64,000 bases of DNA from Abelmoschus esculentus (taxonomy: Eukaryota > Streptophyta > Magnoliopsida > Malvales > Malvaceae), in assembly GCA_035048815.1 (NCBI GenBank), contig JAUCBN010000029.1, forward strand, positions 16,298,501-16,362,500. The letters run 5' to 3'. Shown in pieces: positions 23,290 through 36,145 of this stretch. The position numbers and the translations under genes are program-made. Position 1 is the first letter of the stretch; each line of letters opens with the position of its first letter. The notes below the pieces were generated by a model. The model ran no database searches. It was not told the DNA's origin and saw only the letters and a program-made list of their open reading frames with translations.

Positions 23290-24740
23290 ATTTGGGACTA
23301 CATCATCACCGTCATCGTCATTGTCATCCTCATCTTCATCACTATCTGCATCATTAGGATCAGAATCATCGTCAGTTGGCCTTCGACGACCAATTTCATA
23401 TACTCTGGCCGATAAAAACATCTCTTCTTGGTCATCCATTGTAATCAACTCAACAAAGGAATCAATTGCAATATCAGAGTAGTTAATGGCATCTAATGTA
23501 CTGAAAGCAGCAAATAGAGGATACTTCACACGACGGGTGTGAACATCTGACATCACGTCTTCAAGATTTCTCCTCAGGATTGCATAAATTACATCCCCAC
23601 CTGCATTGAAGGTTATTGCTGTTTGATCTAAAGAAGGTACACTTCAAAGTAACCTGAACTTTCTCAAGTCCCAAACCTCAGAATTTATTATAACCTGTTG
23701 AAAATTGATCAATAGTAACCAAAGATTAAAAGCAAAGCAAAAATCTTCTGCCACTTTCTCATGCTCTTATTTGTGTCTCATTTATTGTTTTACTAAAAAA
23801 TTAAATTTTAAACCCTAACACATATTTTTTATATCCTAAACCCTAAATCTTATACCTAAAAAATATACTCTAAGCCTAATTCCCTAAACCCTAACCTAAA
23901 ACCTGAAATCTTATACCCTAAACCCTCTAATTTGAAGTGGAGGCACAAATATGGGTATAAGAAATGGCAGATGATTTGGACTCCACAACTTCACTTTAAC
24001 AAATACAGACACATGTCAACAAACTGCCAGCATCATCCCTGCAGGTTCTCCATGGCTTGAATCTACTGTAAACAAACTGACGATCTCCACGATTTCCATG
24101 GACTCTACCATAAACACTCTTGAACTCAAGTGTGCCAAGTCGGGAAGTGTTGTTCGATGGCAAATCAAGGCTTCGCTTTTGCATAGGACAAACATGCGGA
24201 TGCAAAAGAGAAAGTGGTGGAAGAGTTGTTATAGGAGCAGGGCACTGACGATGCTGGTGCTTTAGATACTGAACAATTATACCGTTGAGACTTAAACGTT
24301 CTGAATTGCTAGGTTGGGGTTAGAAGTCCCACATTAGAAGCACCACTTAGGTTGTCGTCTGACTAATCAAGTAAGCTGCTTGATGTTGCTCGAACATGCT
24401 GATCCTTTAAATTAGAAGATGGTGTCTATGCAGCAGCATCTGTAAGCAGAGAGTTTCTACGGGTAGTATAGGGTGTCATCCAGATATGGTACCTCGGCCC
24501 ATGATCACCAGGGTTTAATTGCTTCCCGGATAATGTCAAACCACTCTCCTTTAACTCAGATATCTTTCTTTTCAACAGAACACAAGAGGAGTCTTATAAT
24601 TCGATTCCAAATCACGGTTACTTTTCATCGTAGATTCGGTCTGAGTTTCTGAAACACTTGTCAAAGAAGGACATGGCTTTAAACTACTGTGTTCTTTTTT
24701 GACAGATAGTTGGGAATCTTGAGAAATGAAGTGGCTTCTT
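23290..24740 (-). pseudogene. DCAF1: DCAF1 (VprBP) homologue, C-terminal pseudogene fragment
   Basis: Minus-strand segments match the WD40 and acidic tail of plant DCAF1, a substrate receptor for CUL4-DDB1 ubiquitin ligases. Recognisable parts in order: KHQHRQCPAPITTLPPLSLL (about 24280), CPMQKRSLDLPSN, YSRFKPWRTCRDDAG (about 24050), then EVWDLRKFRLL, LDQTAITFNAGGDVIYAI, RRVKYPLFAAFSTLDAINYS, ITMDDQEEMF and ARVYEIGRRRP with an acidic run. Lesions: an in-frame TGA at 23644-23646 in place of an expected arginine, loss of about 18 residues after DAINYSDIAI, loss of the WD40 portion between the two blocks, and a telomere-motif element inserted between them at about 23740-23985. The N-terminal two thirds is absent. 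A dead partial duplicate. Confidence 0.82.
23740..23985 (+). repeat. MITE-like element with CCCTAAA motifs, inside the DCAF1 pseudogene
   Basis: Left end near CTCTTATTTGTGTCTC and right end near GGAGGCACAAATATGGG, with CCCTAAACCCTAACC inside. It sits between two DCAF1-derived blocks. Confidence 0.6.
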
Positions 24741-24939
24741 GATTGTAAACCAAAAGTGGGGGAGAAAAGAAGTGATTTCTTCTTTAAAGATGAAATTGAA
24801 ATTTATTCACTGCCTTATTTATAAACCAAGTTTATATTCACTGCCTTATTTATTCATATACAATAATACAAATAAAGTAAATAAAGAAGGTAAATTTTGC
24901 ACAAAATTCTCAAAAAAACAAAAACAAATACTTTATGTA

Positions 24940-25080
24940 TTAGTACAGAGGTGTACATACCGATATTAAAGGAGTGTACTGGTACTAAAATTTTGAAAAA
25001 TAAATCATATCGATATTCAATAGAATTGTACCGATACAAATATTTACATATCGTTATCAAGGGTTTAGTACATATAAAAA
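24940..25080. repeat. GTACCGATA-type degenerate repeat
   Basis: Words such as ACCGATATT, GTACCGATAC and GGTACTA recur in both orientations over about 120 bp in AT-rich DNA. Probably part of a decayed transposon. Confidence 0.3.
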
Positions 25081-25870
25081 AGAGATGTTTTTGACATTTG
25101 ATAATATTATAAACGATGGCGTAAGTCAAAAATATTTTTAAAGACATTTTTCAAATTATATAAGCTGTAAATTATTTTTGCATTTTAAGTAAAAATAATT
25201 ACAAACTTCAATGTAAAAAAATAAATACAATAAAATTTAAAGTGTGTAAAAGAAAAGAAAAAACTCAATACTTCTATATAAATTTAAACAATCTTCTAAA
25301 TAAAATCAGTAACCAATTACTTTGACCGGAATATTTTATAAAAGTAAAATTTTCCATAAAAGGGAGTTATTTAGCGAACCACCCCATTATATTTACATGT
25401 TTCAATCGGATTTTTTTTTCATATTTCGTCATCAATAATATGTCTGATTCGGGGTGAGCGAAACAATTCCAGGAAAGACAAGACAACTCTAATGGATGAG
25501 GAACTGAAGACAGGAAAATATTTGTAGCCCATAATTAACCTGCTGCTGAAAAATGCAGAACCAAATACATCAAACTGATTCATCAAATTCCAATAAGCAA
25601 AGGAATATTTTCAAAACAAATTACTACAATATGGTTCAACCAGAGACAGATTTCATGTAAATGAGTTTGTTGTCTGTCAACTGTCGCATATGGAACTTGT
25701 GCAGCTTAGCATTGGCTGGAACTAAGTTCTGGGATAGGGAGTGCAGTGCAGTGCAGTCCAGCCTCCAAAACAGAGCTAGTCATCTACTGGTCTAAAACTC
25801 ATACCACCCCAGATCACACGTCACGAGAAAGACCGACCACTAAGCAACTATTGCCACAAACTTAAACATG

Positions 25871-28800
25871 TCAATTCATCCGCCTTCTCCTATCCCTCTC
25901 TCTGCCTCTATCCCTGTCATGCTCATCCCTTTCCCTGCTTCCACTCTTTTCACGATAACTTCGTTCCCTGTCTCTCACCCTTTCGCTTTCGGGATCATGG
26001 CTTCTACCTCTGTCCCTATCCCTGTACCTTTCTTGTTCTTTTTCTGGACCATTTTCTCTATCCTTGTCTCGGTTTGATGATTTCCGCAGAGGGCTTTTAC
26101 TTCGGCTTTCACTGCGATGTCGCTTTCTTGCAGAGTCACGTGCATCATCTCGCCTATCTCTCTTGTCTGCAATTTCAAAAATGCATAAACTAGTATTATA
26201 GTATGCCTTCGACTATGGGAAGTACATTAACTCTTATACGTCTTTCAAAGCATCAACTAGTCAAATGACTAAACAACTTACTTCTTCCTAAAGTTCCTTC
26301 ACCAGAATCTGTTAAACCATAATCAGATTCTAGCCGTTTTCGGTGAACAGCAACCCTTCTCTCAATATCTTCAGCATTTTTAATTCCCCGCTCCTCAAGG
26401 GATTCTCGATATTCTATCAAAGCAACCTCTAGACGTCTCAACTTTTGCCTGTGGTATTACGAGCATGGTGAAACATTAATAAAGTAACAACAACATGAGC
26501 AAATGATACTGCACAGAGTTGATAACATTGGTCTTGCCTTAACAATGAGAATTCATCATACCTCTGCTCTTCATTGATTGCAGTTTCTGATGGAGCTGGA
26601 GTGTTCGTATCAGTTCCAAATTCCAATTCATCGGTTTTACTAGGGCCATCACCAGCATTCTCACTTCCAGAAGACAACAGAGTGCTTCTCTTTTCTTCAT
26701 CATCGCTGTCATCATACTCTCTAGCCCATTTGGAGGCTGGCAAAACAGGATCGATTTTATCTTTCTTAGTGAATGCTTTTAGTTCAGGCTGTGGGACTGG
26801 AAAGGTTTTAGACAGTGGTACAGACACTTTGCGTTCTGCATGGATCTCATCCTCTCCATAACGAGTCCATTCAGACACCCCCAAAGACTCTGGTTCAGCA
26901 TTTGCATCTCTCTTACCACTAAGATGCCTACTAGAACTAGATCGGAGCTTCAACTCATCATCTAGTTCATAATTCCTTTGCTTTTCTGCATCTTCCAAAC
27001 TTAGGAGTCGTGCAACCATTAGTTCTCTACCACCAACAAGAGACAACCCATTATGTCTACAACGTCTTTCCAGTTCAGCAAGTGGGAGATCCAACAGCTC
27101 CTTCATAGCTGCACCTTTGCCCATTGCCAAAGCAGCATCCTGATTGGCCTTAATCCCATCAACTGCATCTTCCGAACTGATCTTCTTCTCAATTTCTGGT
27201 GCATTACCACATATGGAATGGAATGGGGACACACCAGAGTTTCCTGATCGAATAAAAGTAGCTCGCAGTCCGTTAACATATGCATCTGAAAAAAGAAACC
27301 AGTCTGACCATACTTGCAACACTTTCAGAACCCTTTCCTGCAGAAACCAAGAAAAGATAATAAAAAATCCAAGAACCAGAGATAAATGCATGCACATGGC
27401 CACAAGCCAGTTCATTTTGCAGGTCTTAGCAGAACAAACATAAGCATACCGGAAAAGGTCAACATTATACCTACCTTAAGGGCCTCAGCCGTGATCCTTC
27501 CTGTCACACTGCGGTACAAATCATTAAAGCTCTCCATTATATCAGGCAATGTTGCTTCAAATTTGGTACGGTATGCAGATGCATTTTTAACAGGAGCACT
27601 GCTGTTATGAAGAATGTCAGAGACGAGCATAAGCCTTGCAACTTTAGTTGGAATTGGTGTCTCTTTAAGTGTCAAGGCCTCTGTCAAAACTTCAACTATC
27701 TGCAGCGGAAAACAAGGAAGGGTGGACATGTGTCATTTAAATTCTCAAAAATTTGTTTAACGTTAAAACTGTGGAATGAAACTTAAGGACAGAGGATTTT
27801 GGAAATAATCAATCATGACTACTAGATCTGGAATGTTGTCTTGTCCCTAGTAAATTTTCTTTTGTTTTCACAAATCTATTTATACATTTAAGAGAACAAT
27901 AAGAAAATTAAAAGGGGAAACCCTCAAGATAGACCCATTTCGAAGAATAGAAGACAACTTAAAGAGTAATGAAGTGCAGTAGGGCATGCTGTAGATATAA
28001 GGAATACCTCTCCAGCAGCATCAGCATTATCCAAAGCAAAACCCATAGCTTCCTTAATCTGACTCCTCTCTAATGTCAATGCCCGTAACATGTCCTCAAA
28101 TTCATCTCTTTGAGGATCAGTAAGTGTTCGTTCTGGATCCAGCCGCTGTAATAATAAATATAATACAGGATTATTAACTCACTGAAATCACAATCGAGAA
28201 CGAAACATTTCGTATTTGGAATACCCTGTTTCTTCCTGCAGCATATGTGGCAGTGGACTCCTTTTCATGCTCCGGACTTTTTGTAGTTGGAAGAGGAGGT
28301 GGTACCCATCTAGAAAATAAACAAATAATAAATAACGGGAACAAAAAAATGTGCTGCCAATACCGTTTAACACTTGTGAAAGGAATGTAATTAACAGAAA
28401 ATTATTAGTACATAATGACCTTCCACTACCAATTATCATGATAAAAGGTTCTGTCCGCCATCTTTGAAGAGTATCACCCTGCATTTCCACAAACATTGAA
28501 GTTCTTCAATATTTATTCCATCTTTATACATATCCCAAGCATGCCAATGTTAAGTTACAAAATAACACCAGGGACAAAAGTAGAAGACACATTCGGATAG
28601 CTAATACAATGGACCTGAGCGAAGGAATATAGTCTCCAGACATAGTAAGTATGTTCCTTTGAGCCAAGTTCAAACAAAAAGCTAAATAGAGGATTGCCGC
28701 GACCCCTCTCCATAATAGATTGTTCAAAAGCACATCCTCCATCAAGAACATAAAGAGCCATTGTATCAATCACATGGCGAAGATGGCCATCGTCAGGGGG

Positions 28801-31800
28801 AATAACCATTATATCTGGAACATTTGGAGTAAGAATCTGCCAAGAAGATATATCAAATTATGAATTACCCAAGACAGGAAGAAATACCAAATTACCATTT
28901 TCTTAGAGAAATAAAATGATGACGATAATTCAGTTAAATTACCAGTTCAGAGTTCTGATTTGGAACAGACGTGACAGGTGGGCCTGAAGGACCAGATAAG
29001 ATTATAGAACTACCCTGCCAATCAGAAAATAGGTTTCAGAATTACAGCATAGAAAAACACCACACTGGGTTTTGTCAACAACTCACTCAAACCAAAACCA
29101 TATTATTAGATCATAGCTTCAAGAGAGAATTGTGGTTAAGCTTCTTTTATACAAAAATATATGTGCATTTTAATCAATTGAACGAAGAATTCTTTAGCAA
29201 AAGAACATAACCAACCTCCTTACTCCGGATGGCCATGTGTCCAGGTGGGGGAGCAGGTAATGCTTGTGATGGGAGAGCAACAGATTTACCCCACCCAATT
29301 TTCAACTCATATTCATATACAACCATTCCTGCCAAACAGAACATATATTGAAGTCATATATCAATTAAAAAGGAACAGGTATGCATCACAAATGTCAGGT
29401 ACAAATCAATCATAAATTACAAATTAAATCATCTTACAATGTAAAAGAAAGGGAATTTCAGCATTTACAGAATTTTGGAAATTAATTCACAATTTGAATG
29501 CATCATATAGCACAGTTTAATAGTAGAAAAATCACATCAACAAGTAAAATACAGATTTTCTTCCTTCAATCTTCGAGATGTAGCTATGTAACAAATAACC
29601 GAAGTACCAAACCAACAAGCCTTAATCCCAATATATTTGAAGTCGGCTACACGACTGAGACAGAAACATTTACATTCAGCACACAAATTCTCCTCCAGCC
29701 ATTCCATTTCTTCTTCAAGAACTAACAGTTTTATATCATCATTTATCACCTCCAATCATGTTTGTAGTGGTCTCCCTTGAACCTTCTTGCCCTATCCAAT
29801 GTGCTTGCATATGTGTCCCTCAATGTGCACCTATGTAGCTAAACCACCGGAATGGTTTCCTCTCACTTTATCCTCCATAGGAGACATCTCATCCTGGAGA
29901 TCTATATCCACATTCTTAACTATGACCTTCCCAGTCCTACCACATTACAATTATCAAGCATCTAACTTACAGCAAAAAAGATAGCTTGAGAATCAAGGAC
30001 CTGAAAATCCACTCTAAGAAGATTAATGACAAACAACATCTACAAAAAGGCTCTAGGGAACACCTTGCATTTCATCTTTTGCAGCTTGTCCATCAGCTCT
30101 ATTCATGAAAGCCACAAAGCCACAATTTCTTTGTCGTCTCCGCTCTTCCTCTGTCCTAGGCCACATAATCTTCACACTAGCAATAGGCCCAAATCTTCCA
30201 AAAGTCCGAAGAAGAAAATTTTCATCCACCTAAATAAACAATAACTTATAGTTAGAAAAAATGAACACTTACTGAGAAAAAGGGGAAGTAAGATTAAAAG
30301 CAGCAATTAAGAAACAACAATAACATACATTTGGTGCGAGATTTCCAACGTAAAGATTTGTTGTTTGAGGATCACCATCATCAAATGATCCAGGCAGTTT
30401 TCCACTCGGATCAAAATCATCAGGCAGTTCATCAAAGCGACTAGATGGCTGGGAAAGGAACAACCAAAGGGAAAAAAAAAAACATATCTTACTGACAAAA
30501 GAAGCAGAAAAAAGATAACAAGTTGTACAAAATAGAGAAATGCTACATGAAGACTGAAAAATACTCAGATGACATAAACCATTCCCACAAAATTAGTGCA
30601 AGAAACAAAGGGAGGAATGTCGAAATGTGGATAAAATTAGCCGCTACTACGGAATAACATTTCAATCCAACTGAACGACTTACAGCTGCATTGTCACTAT
30701 GACGCCCATCGCGCCAGTGTTCACGTTCAAGATTTCTCCTCTCCCTCATTTCTTGTTCTTGCTTCAGCTCCTCCATGAAATGATCAATGTTCCGAGATTT
30801 TCCCTTCTCTCTCTCTTTTGGCCTCTCCTCCTCCTTCTAAAAACATCATTGTCAAAAGTTTAACAAAATGTGCAATCACATATGAGAAAACTCAGTTGGG
30901 AATGATATAAATACAATCATATGCCATAACTTCACCAACAGAATTTACCTTCTTCTCAGACTCCTTTCCCTTGGCTGCCAAAGGAGGTGGTATGAAAGAT
31001 GGAACATATCTGCATATATACAATGAAAGATAAACTTCCATTTTCTAGAAAGATTTCTTCTCACAGTTCAACCCATTCTTTAACAAAGCTTCATTGTTTT
31101 TTTCTCATCAATGAACTTTAAAGGAGAGTCTAGTCTATAGCATAACCATAATCAAAACATTTTATGTGACACTAAAGTGTTCCTATAATTCATTAGTGAA
31201 TTCAATTTTATCCAATCTTTTGTTGTTTGCATGCAAGCATGCAGGAACAGATTCCTGAAAAAGTCAATTAGAAGCATGTTAAATAATTTGGCAGCAAACA
31301 AGACTTTTTTTCAAAGGGTCGGATGGGAATTTAGGTTATCCAAGTCAGATCACACCGGGGGGGGTCTTTCTCCTATGTATTGTTGTTACTCATGATTTCA
31401 AATTTACTAATATGCACTCTAAACAACACGAATGGAATCACTACAAAAATTTCCCAATTGTCATTAACAGGAGTCAAAACTAAATGTGATTAAGTTATCT
31501 AACTACCTAATAAATCGGAATCCACAAGAAAATCATTGAGGCAATTAATCCCAACTTGTTTGTGATGGAACTTAACTAAGTTGAGGCCCCTCCTAATCTA
31601 AGATCAAGTACACAACATACATTTATTTTCCATCTAGCAGAATGACTACTCACTGGAATTTTGATCCAAATTTCAATATTTTGTACCTAATCAAGCCATA
31701 CAGTATAAGAATAATAGCAGGATTACTGATGTTATGACATGAAGGTATAATAATATAATGACAACTGAAAAAGATATACTAGTCAAATTGCAGAATAAAA

Positions 31801-32867
31801 TCATCCACTTCAATTGACCTTTAAGAATTAAAATGAATCATACTTTAAAACTTTTCCTAGCCAACTCCAATTACTACATTGCCTTTTTATCAACTAGAAG
31901 TGGGACTCTTAAAGTTTTCTCTTCAATATGCCAGAGGTCGCCAACATCAATGTATCATTAACTTCCCAAACAGTTTTCACTACATATGCAGGTTAGGACT
32001 TATAAATAAACTAAAAAGGGTAATATTCCACAATGGAGTGGGATAAGAGTTTTAACTCAGAAGATAATAAATAAAAAGTATTTCTTTTTCTAAAGTAGAA
32101 AAGGACCGTAACTGAGTAAATCTTTCAAATTTAATGATCTACAAGTGTACTGGCTATATGAAAATCTATCCATGATATTATAGGGCCATTAAAATACATG
32201 GCTGGGTGAGACCATCACTATGATCACCATGTAACTTTCACTTTGTGACACCTCTCCGAAAGAATACTAGTATTGCACCATGGTTAATCAAAAGCAATAG
32301 TTTACCTACTTCCCTTCTTTGGAACAGATACCCCATCTTTCGACTTTTCACCTGTCATCCGCAAATGAATAAACAAGGCCCATATTTTTATTAATGTGTC
32401 CTCAGTATATAATACAAAAATCATTCTACTAGCTCAAAATCACTGGCACTTAAAAACGAGGCAAATAAAATTTCTGCGGAAACAAATATTGAGTGAGTTC
32501 CTGATTCAAACTAACCTTCAGAATCAGGCTTCAGTTTCTCATTGGGATTGATTGTTCCACCCCGAACAAATGCCTTCGACCCAGGCGCATTATCACCTTG
32601 AAACGAAGCCACGAACTCCTCGTATAAACGAGCAGTTTCATCTTCCTCCCTCTGATAATGGGAAAGGAAGGGAGAGGTCCCAAAAGTTAAAATCAATCAT
32701 TTTAGCTCCAAGTAGCAAATAAAACGGAATCGACAATCTGGAACCAAATTAATTAGAGGTTTAAGCTTTTTAGGTAAGAGAAATCGCTGTACCTTCTTCT
32801 TGGCCTCCTCCTCTTCTCTATGCTTCTGGAAAGGCGTTTTCTTGCGAGTGATCGAAAACGGACTCAT
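25871..32867 (-). CDS. RRC1: U2 snRNP-associated SURP/CID splicing factor, RRC1 (SR140) type
   Basis: A many-exon gene of 7 kb, roughly 950 residues. The first exon starts MSPFSITRKKTPFQKHREEE at 32867 and the last ends RGRERDRRRRMN with TGA at 25871. Domains in order: a charged N-terminus; an RRM with RNP2 LYVGNL and RNP1-like RNCGFVAFM; a SURP module (VIDTMALYVLDGGCAFE, NPLFSFLFELGSKEHTYYVW); a CID domain for RNA polymerase II CTD binding (LTLERSQIKEAMGFALDNAD, SDILHNSSAP); a cwf21-like helix (EERGIKNAEDIERRVAVHRK); and an RS/RD-rich tail. This matches plant RRC1, a nuclear splicing regulator linked to phytochrome B red-light responses, and human SR140/U2SURP. No disruption was seen. The intron at about 29335-30055 holds a LINE relic. 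Confidence 0.9.
29550..29960 (-). mobile_element. Degenerate 3' end of a LINE reverse transcriptase in an RRC1 intron
   Basis: On the minus strand decayed codons read PMEDKVRGN, then GRPLQTWLEVINDDIKLL, then RVADFKYIGIKACW. These follow the order of the C-terminal end of plant non-LTR retroelement polyproteins (W-x-GHV, GRPxxTWxEVxxxD, ADPKxxGTKAW). It is interrupted by frame changes and stops, lies wholly inside an intron, and is in the same sense as the host gene. Confidence 0.6.
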
Positions 32868-33209
32868 CTTCAAATGATTGAATCAAAGATTCAAAACCCT
32901 TATCCTTTAACCACATAATAATAAAATTAAACACGTTCAACTAAAACCCCCAAAATTGATTCAATCCCTAACATATAGTACAGTGTAATGAATCAGACCT
33001 CCCAACGTCCAGGGTGGAGAAGAAGGCGTGAAACCCTACCTGAGCAAACGGAAGGAATTGTGCGAATAGGACTTTGGGAGAAAAACGTATCCAAAATAGG
33101 AGGCAAAAACAACACATGAAATTGAGTTGAACCCTTCAGTGCACTCATTTATTTATTTGCATTAAAATAAAAAGCAGTATTATGTTAAAAGTAAGGTTAA
33201 ACTAGGGCA

Positions 33210-33886
33210 GGTACCATTGGGGTGTGAAAAAAAAAATAGTTCGATTGATTTTATATGTCAAAATTTTCGATATTTAATATTTTTTTATTGTTTTATAAAA
33301 ATTTAGATCGTGTATTTAAAAAAATGATTTAGTATAAATAATTATTTTATATTTGTATGAGTCATTTAGTCTCAATGTTAAAAAAAACGATGGTTGTTCT
33401 TAAAGGTTATGGATTCGAGCACCAGTAATGTCAGCATAGTGATTGAACATCAAATATCAATGTATAATGGTTGATAGTATACACTAGAACAGATACTACT
33501 ATAATCATTATATAGTTGAATAAAAAAATATTTAGATATTCTATTATTCAATATTCACAATTTTTTATAAATATAAATCTTGTTATATTTAACATTTTTA
33601 TTTGCTATATATAAAAAAATATGGATACAAATTTTATTATATTTAATAATGTATAGATCGTTATGTTCGAAATCTAAAATTTTTATGAATAAGATCACTA
33701 AATTAAAAAAAATAATAATTAAATTAAGTCACAAAATTGTATATTTGGATATCCGAAACATTTAATCCGTAAAAAATCATATATTCAATTTTTTTTCAAG
33801 TTGAATAAAGATCATTAAAGTGTTTATCTAAAAAATTCAATTATTCAAAAATTTAGATCTGATTAGATATCTGAATACACCCCTAG
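33210..33886. mobile_element. Possible hAT-like relic
   Basis: Starts near TTGGGGTGTG and ends ATACACCCCTA, with AT-rich sequence containing GGATATCCGAA words. It abuts the next element. No transposase. Confidence 0.3.
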
Positions 33887-33887
33887 G

Positions 33888-34296
33888 TAGGGGTGTGCGC
33901 TACTGCATTCCGGATTATTCGATTCGACCTAATCTGTATTCAATAAAAAAATGAATATCTAAAATTTTAAATTGGATTTTTGGATATTCGAATATTTGAA
34001 TTTATGACTTAATTTAAGTAATTTTTAATTTAATGGTCTTATCCATAAAAATTTGAGTTTTCGAATATAACAATCAACAAATTATTAAATATAATAATAT
34101 TTATATCCATAAAATTTTCAAATTTCCATATATAATAAATAAAAATATTGATATAACAAAATATATACCTATAAAAATTGAATTTTTTGATACCCGATAT
34201 CATATCTGAATGTGAAACTATTATTTGTATTATCTAAAATTTTAAATCAGAGCAATGAATCAGATCAATCGGATCAAATTTTTTTACGCGCCCCTA
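33888..34296. mobile_element. hAT-like element with TAGGGGTGTGCGC ends
   Basis: Left end TAGGGGTGTGCGC, right end ACGCGCCCCTA, about 410 bp. Flanking octamers CCCCTAGG and CTCCTAAG match at six of eight positions, compatible with an aged 8-bp target duplication. The interior has GATTCG and GGATATTCGAAT words, and it carries no coding sequence. Confidence 0.45.
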
Positions 34297-34356
34297 CTCC
34301 TAAGTACCGCACCTAATTATAATGGAACTCCTAAGTACCGCACCTAATTATAATGG
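34295..34356 (+). repeat. Tandem duplication of about 30 bp
   Basis: The segment beginning ACTCCTAAGTACCGCACC and running to TAATGGA occurs twice in succession, right after the right end of the hAT-like element. Confidence 0.7.
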
Positions 34357-34775
34357 ATTCCTCCCCTTTGAATCGAATAAGATCAACTGTGATGCTTCTT
34401 TCGAGATGGGTTCGAATTTGACCTTCGGAGCTGATATAGTTCAGATGACATTCCCTTCCCTCTTCTTCGTGGGACTCGGATTACATTGAGAATGATATTA
34501 TTGAACTATCAAAATAGGTTTGAGAGTAAAATTTTCCGGAGCAGACAGGCACAAGTGTGCGCAGACAGGATGGGGACGATGAACGATTAAAGAGACAACA
34601 TCATATGCACTTTCTTGCTTTATTCTAACCAAAATGTTATCGCTTTCAAGTGTTTTTACTCCAACAGAAGAAACAAATTGATTGAAATTCAGATGAACAG
34701 AGGAAAGAACAATGAACAAACAATATACAGGATATATAGACTAATGCATACTGCTAGACTAGACCAGCTCCCAGG

Positions 34776-35198
34776 TCACCTTTGTGGGATCGCAGCCGGT
34801 GCCGCAAATCTAGCTGAGAAATCGGGGAATCCGGCACGGGCTTCGCTTTGGTCGAAATTAAGCTGATAGCTCTGAGGATCATACTGAAACTGCAACATCA
34901 GGGTCCTCCTCTTCTTATTAATCCCATACGTGCTGAACCTCCGAATGAAATTCTTCCACCTTGGCCCGGCCATAACCTCCGACATCTCTTTCAGTTTCTT
35001 AGCTTTTCTTTTCACCCAGCTCTCTGATCTCACCTCTTCAGCCTGCACCTGCACCTGCACCATGTACCCATTGGTGTTTCGTCGCCACGGCCACCAGCAA
35101 AGCCTGTCGATACAACCGCACCCGTCGAAATCTTGTGCATACTCATCGTCTCTTAATTCCCATGTTTCATTGAAGTGTGCTGGTTGTGGGGTGGCCAT
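34776..35198 (-). CDS. Small intronless plant protein, stress-induced/ASG8-like family
   Basis: An uninterrupted 140-residue frame starting MATPQPAHFNETWEL. Recognisable family words are FDGCGCIDRLCWW, ESWVKRKAKKLKEMSEVMAG, PRWKNFIRRFS and FQYDPQSYQLNFD, with DFSARFAAP near the end. This pattern (Cys/Trp-rich N-part, basic KLKE helix, YDPxSYxLNFD) is shared by a small uncharacterised plant family that includes proteins annotated as stress-induced or ALTERED SEED GERMINATION 8. No transmembrane segment or signal peptide. The frame is open upstream to 35333, but MATPQ fits the family start. The molecular function is unknown. Confidence 0.72.
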   Translation of the reverse strand: MATPQPAHFNETWELRDDEYAQDFDGCGCIDRLCWWPWRRNTNGYMVQVQVQAEEVRSESWVKRKAKKLKEMSEVMAGPRWKNFIRRFSTYGINKKRRTLMLQFQYDPQSYQLNFDQSEARAGFPDFSARFAAPAAIPQR

Positions 35199-35384
35199 GG
35201 GACTTGAGAGGAAGAAGAAGCAAAGGCCCTCCGGATGATCTTTGGTTATGCTAATAATCAATAAAATGGCATACAAAAGGTAGTATTTGCTGCCCAAATA
35301 CAGCTGCAGACCATTGAGATTAGGAAGGGACAATCTGGCTTTAATGTTAATATTTATTATAGTTTGGTGGTGTAATTGGCAAGT

Positions 35385-35585
35385 AAAAATCTCTTCTGTC
35401 CTTATTATATTTTTTATATTTTATATTAAGATATATTTAAAAATTTAATTTTTAATTTTTATTCTAATTTTTACGTTTTAAATTTTTAAACCACACCTTA
35501 AAATATATTGTATTTTTATTTTTTTAAAATCTTAATTTTAAATCTTAAACCCTGGTATAATAAAAAGACAGATGATTTTTATCTG
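35385..35585 (+). repeat. MITE-like element with telomere motifs, diverged copy
   Basis: Strongly diverged copy with TTAAACCACACCTTAAAATA and TTAAACCCTGG; the inverted ends are barely visible. Confidence 0.35.
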
Positions 35586-35924
35586 TACTTAGTAAGTTAT
35601 ATAATATAAATTAGATTGATAGAAGAAAAGAAACATTCTTTTTCATACCACCAACTTATCTACCTGTTATTGCAATCATGGACACTGTTCTGTCTATTTT
35701 ATGGTAAGCAATATCATAGAGAATTATTCAACACTTTTTTAAAAAAAATAAAATAAAATAAAATTTTAATGATTTTTCTCATGTATATTCTACAAAAAGG
35801 GATAATAATTAGGAGAATATTCTCTTCGTGAATGCAACTAATACTGATCAGATCACTCTGTTTTTTGTTAGCATTCAAATTAATATATTTATTTTGTTTT
35901 TTTTTATTTATAGAGTAAAAATTA

Positions 35925-36145
35925 TTTATTTTTTATGTATTTTTTTGTGCTTTCTGTTAAAAAAATTTAAAAAGTTGAATTTTAAACGTTAACCCTATTT
36001 TTTTTTATCATAAACCCTAAAAATATATCTTACCTTTAATTTCTTAAACCTAACCAAAACCTTAACCTTAAACCCCAAACCTTCTAATTTAAAACGGAGA
36101 CAGAAATAGATGCATGAGAAAGAGGTAAATGACTTGCACCCTTAT
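35925..36145 (+). repeat. MITE-like element with CCCTAAA motifs
   Basis: Left end near TTTTTGTGCTTTCTG and right end near ACGGAGACAGAAATAGATG, with ATAAACCCTAAAAATATATC inside. Confidence 0.55.

Noticed and set aside
23285..23482. Plus-strand serine-rich open frame
   Set aside because: Antisense of the acidic DCAF1 tail; GAT/GAC codons read backwards give Ser/Ile-rich frames.
25868..26077. Plus-strand proline/serine-rich frame
   Set aside because: Antisense of the RRC1 RD/RS-rich tail.
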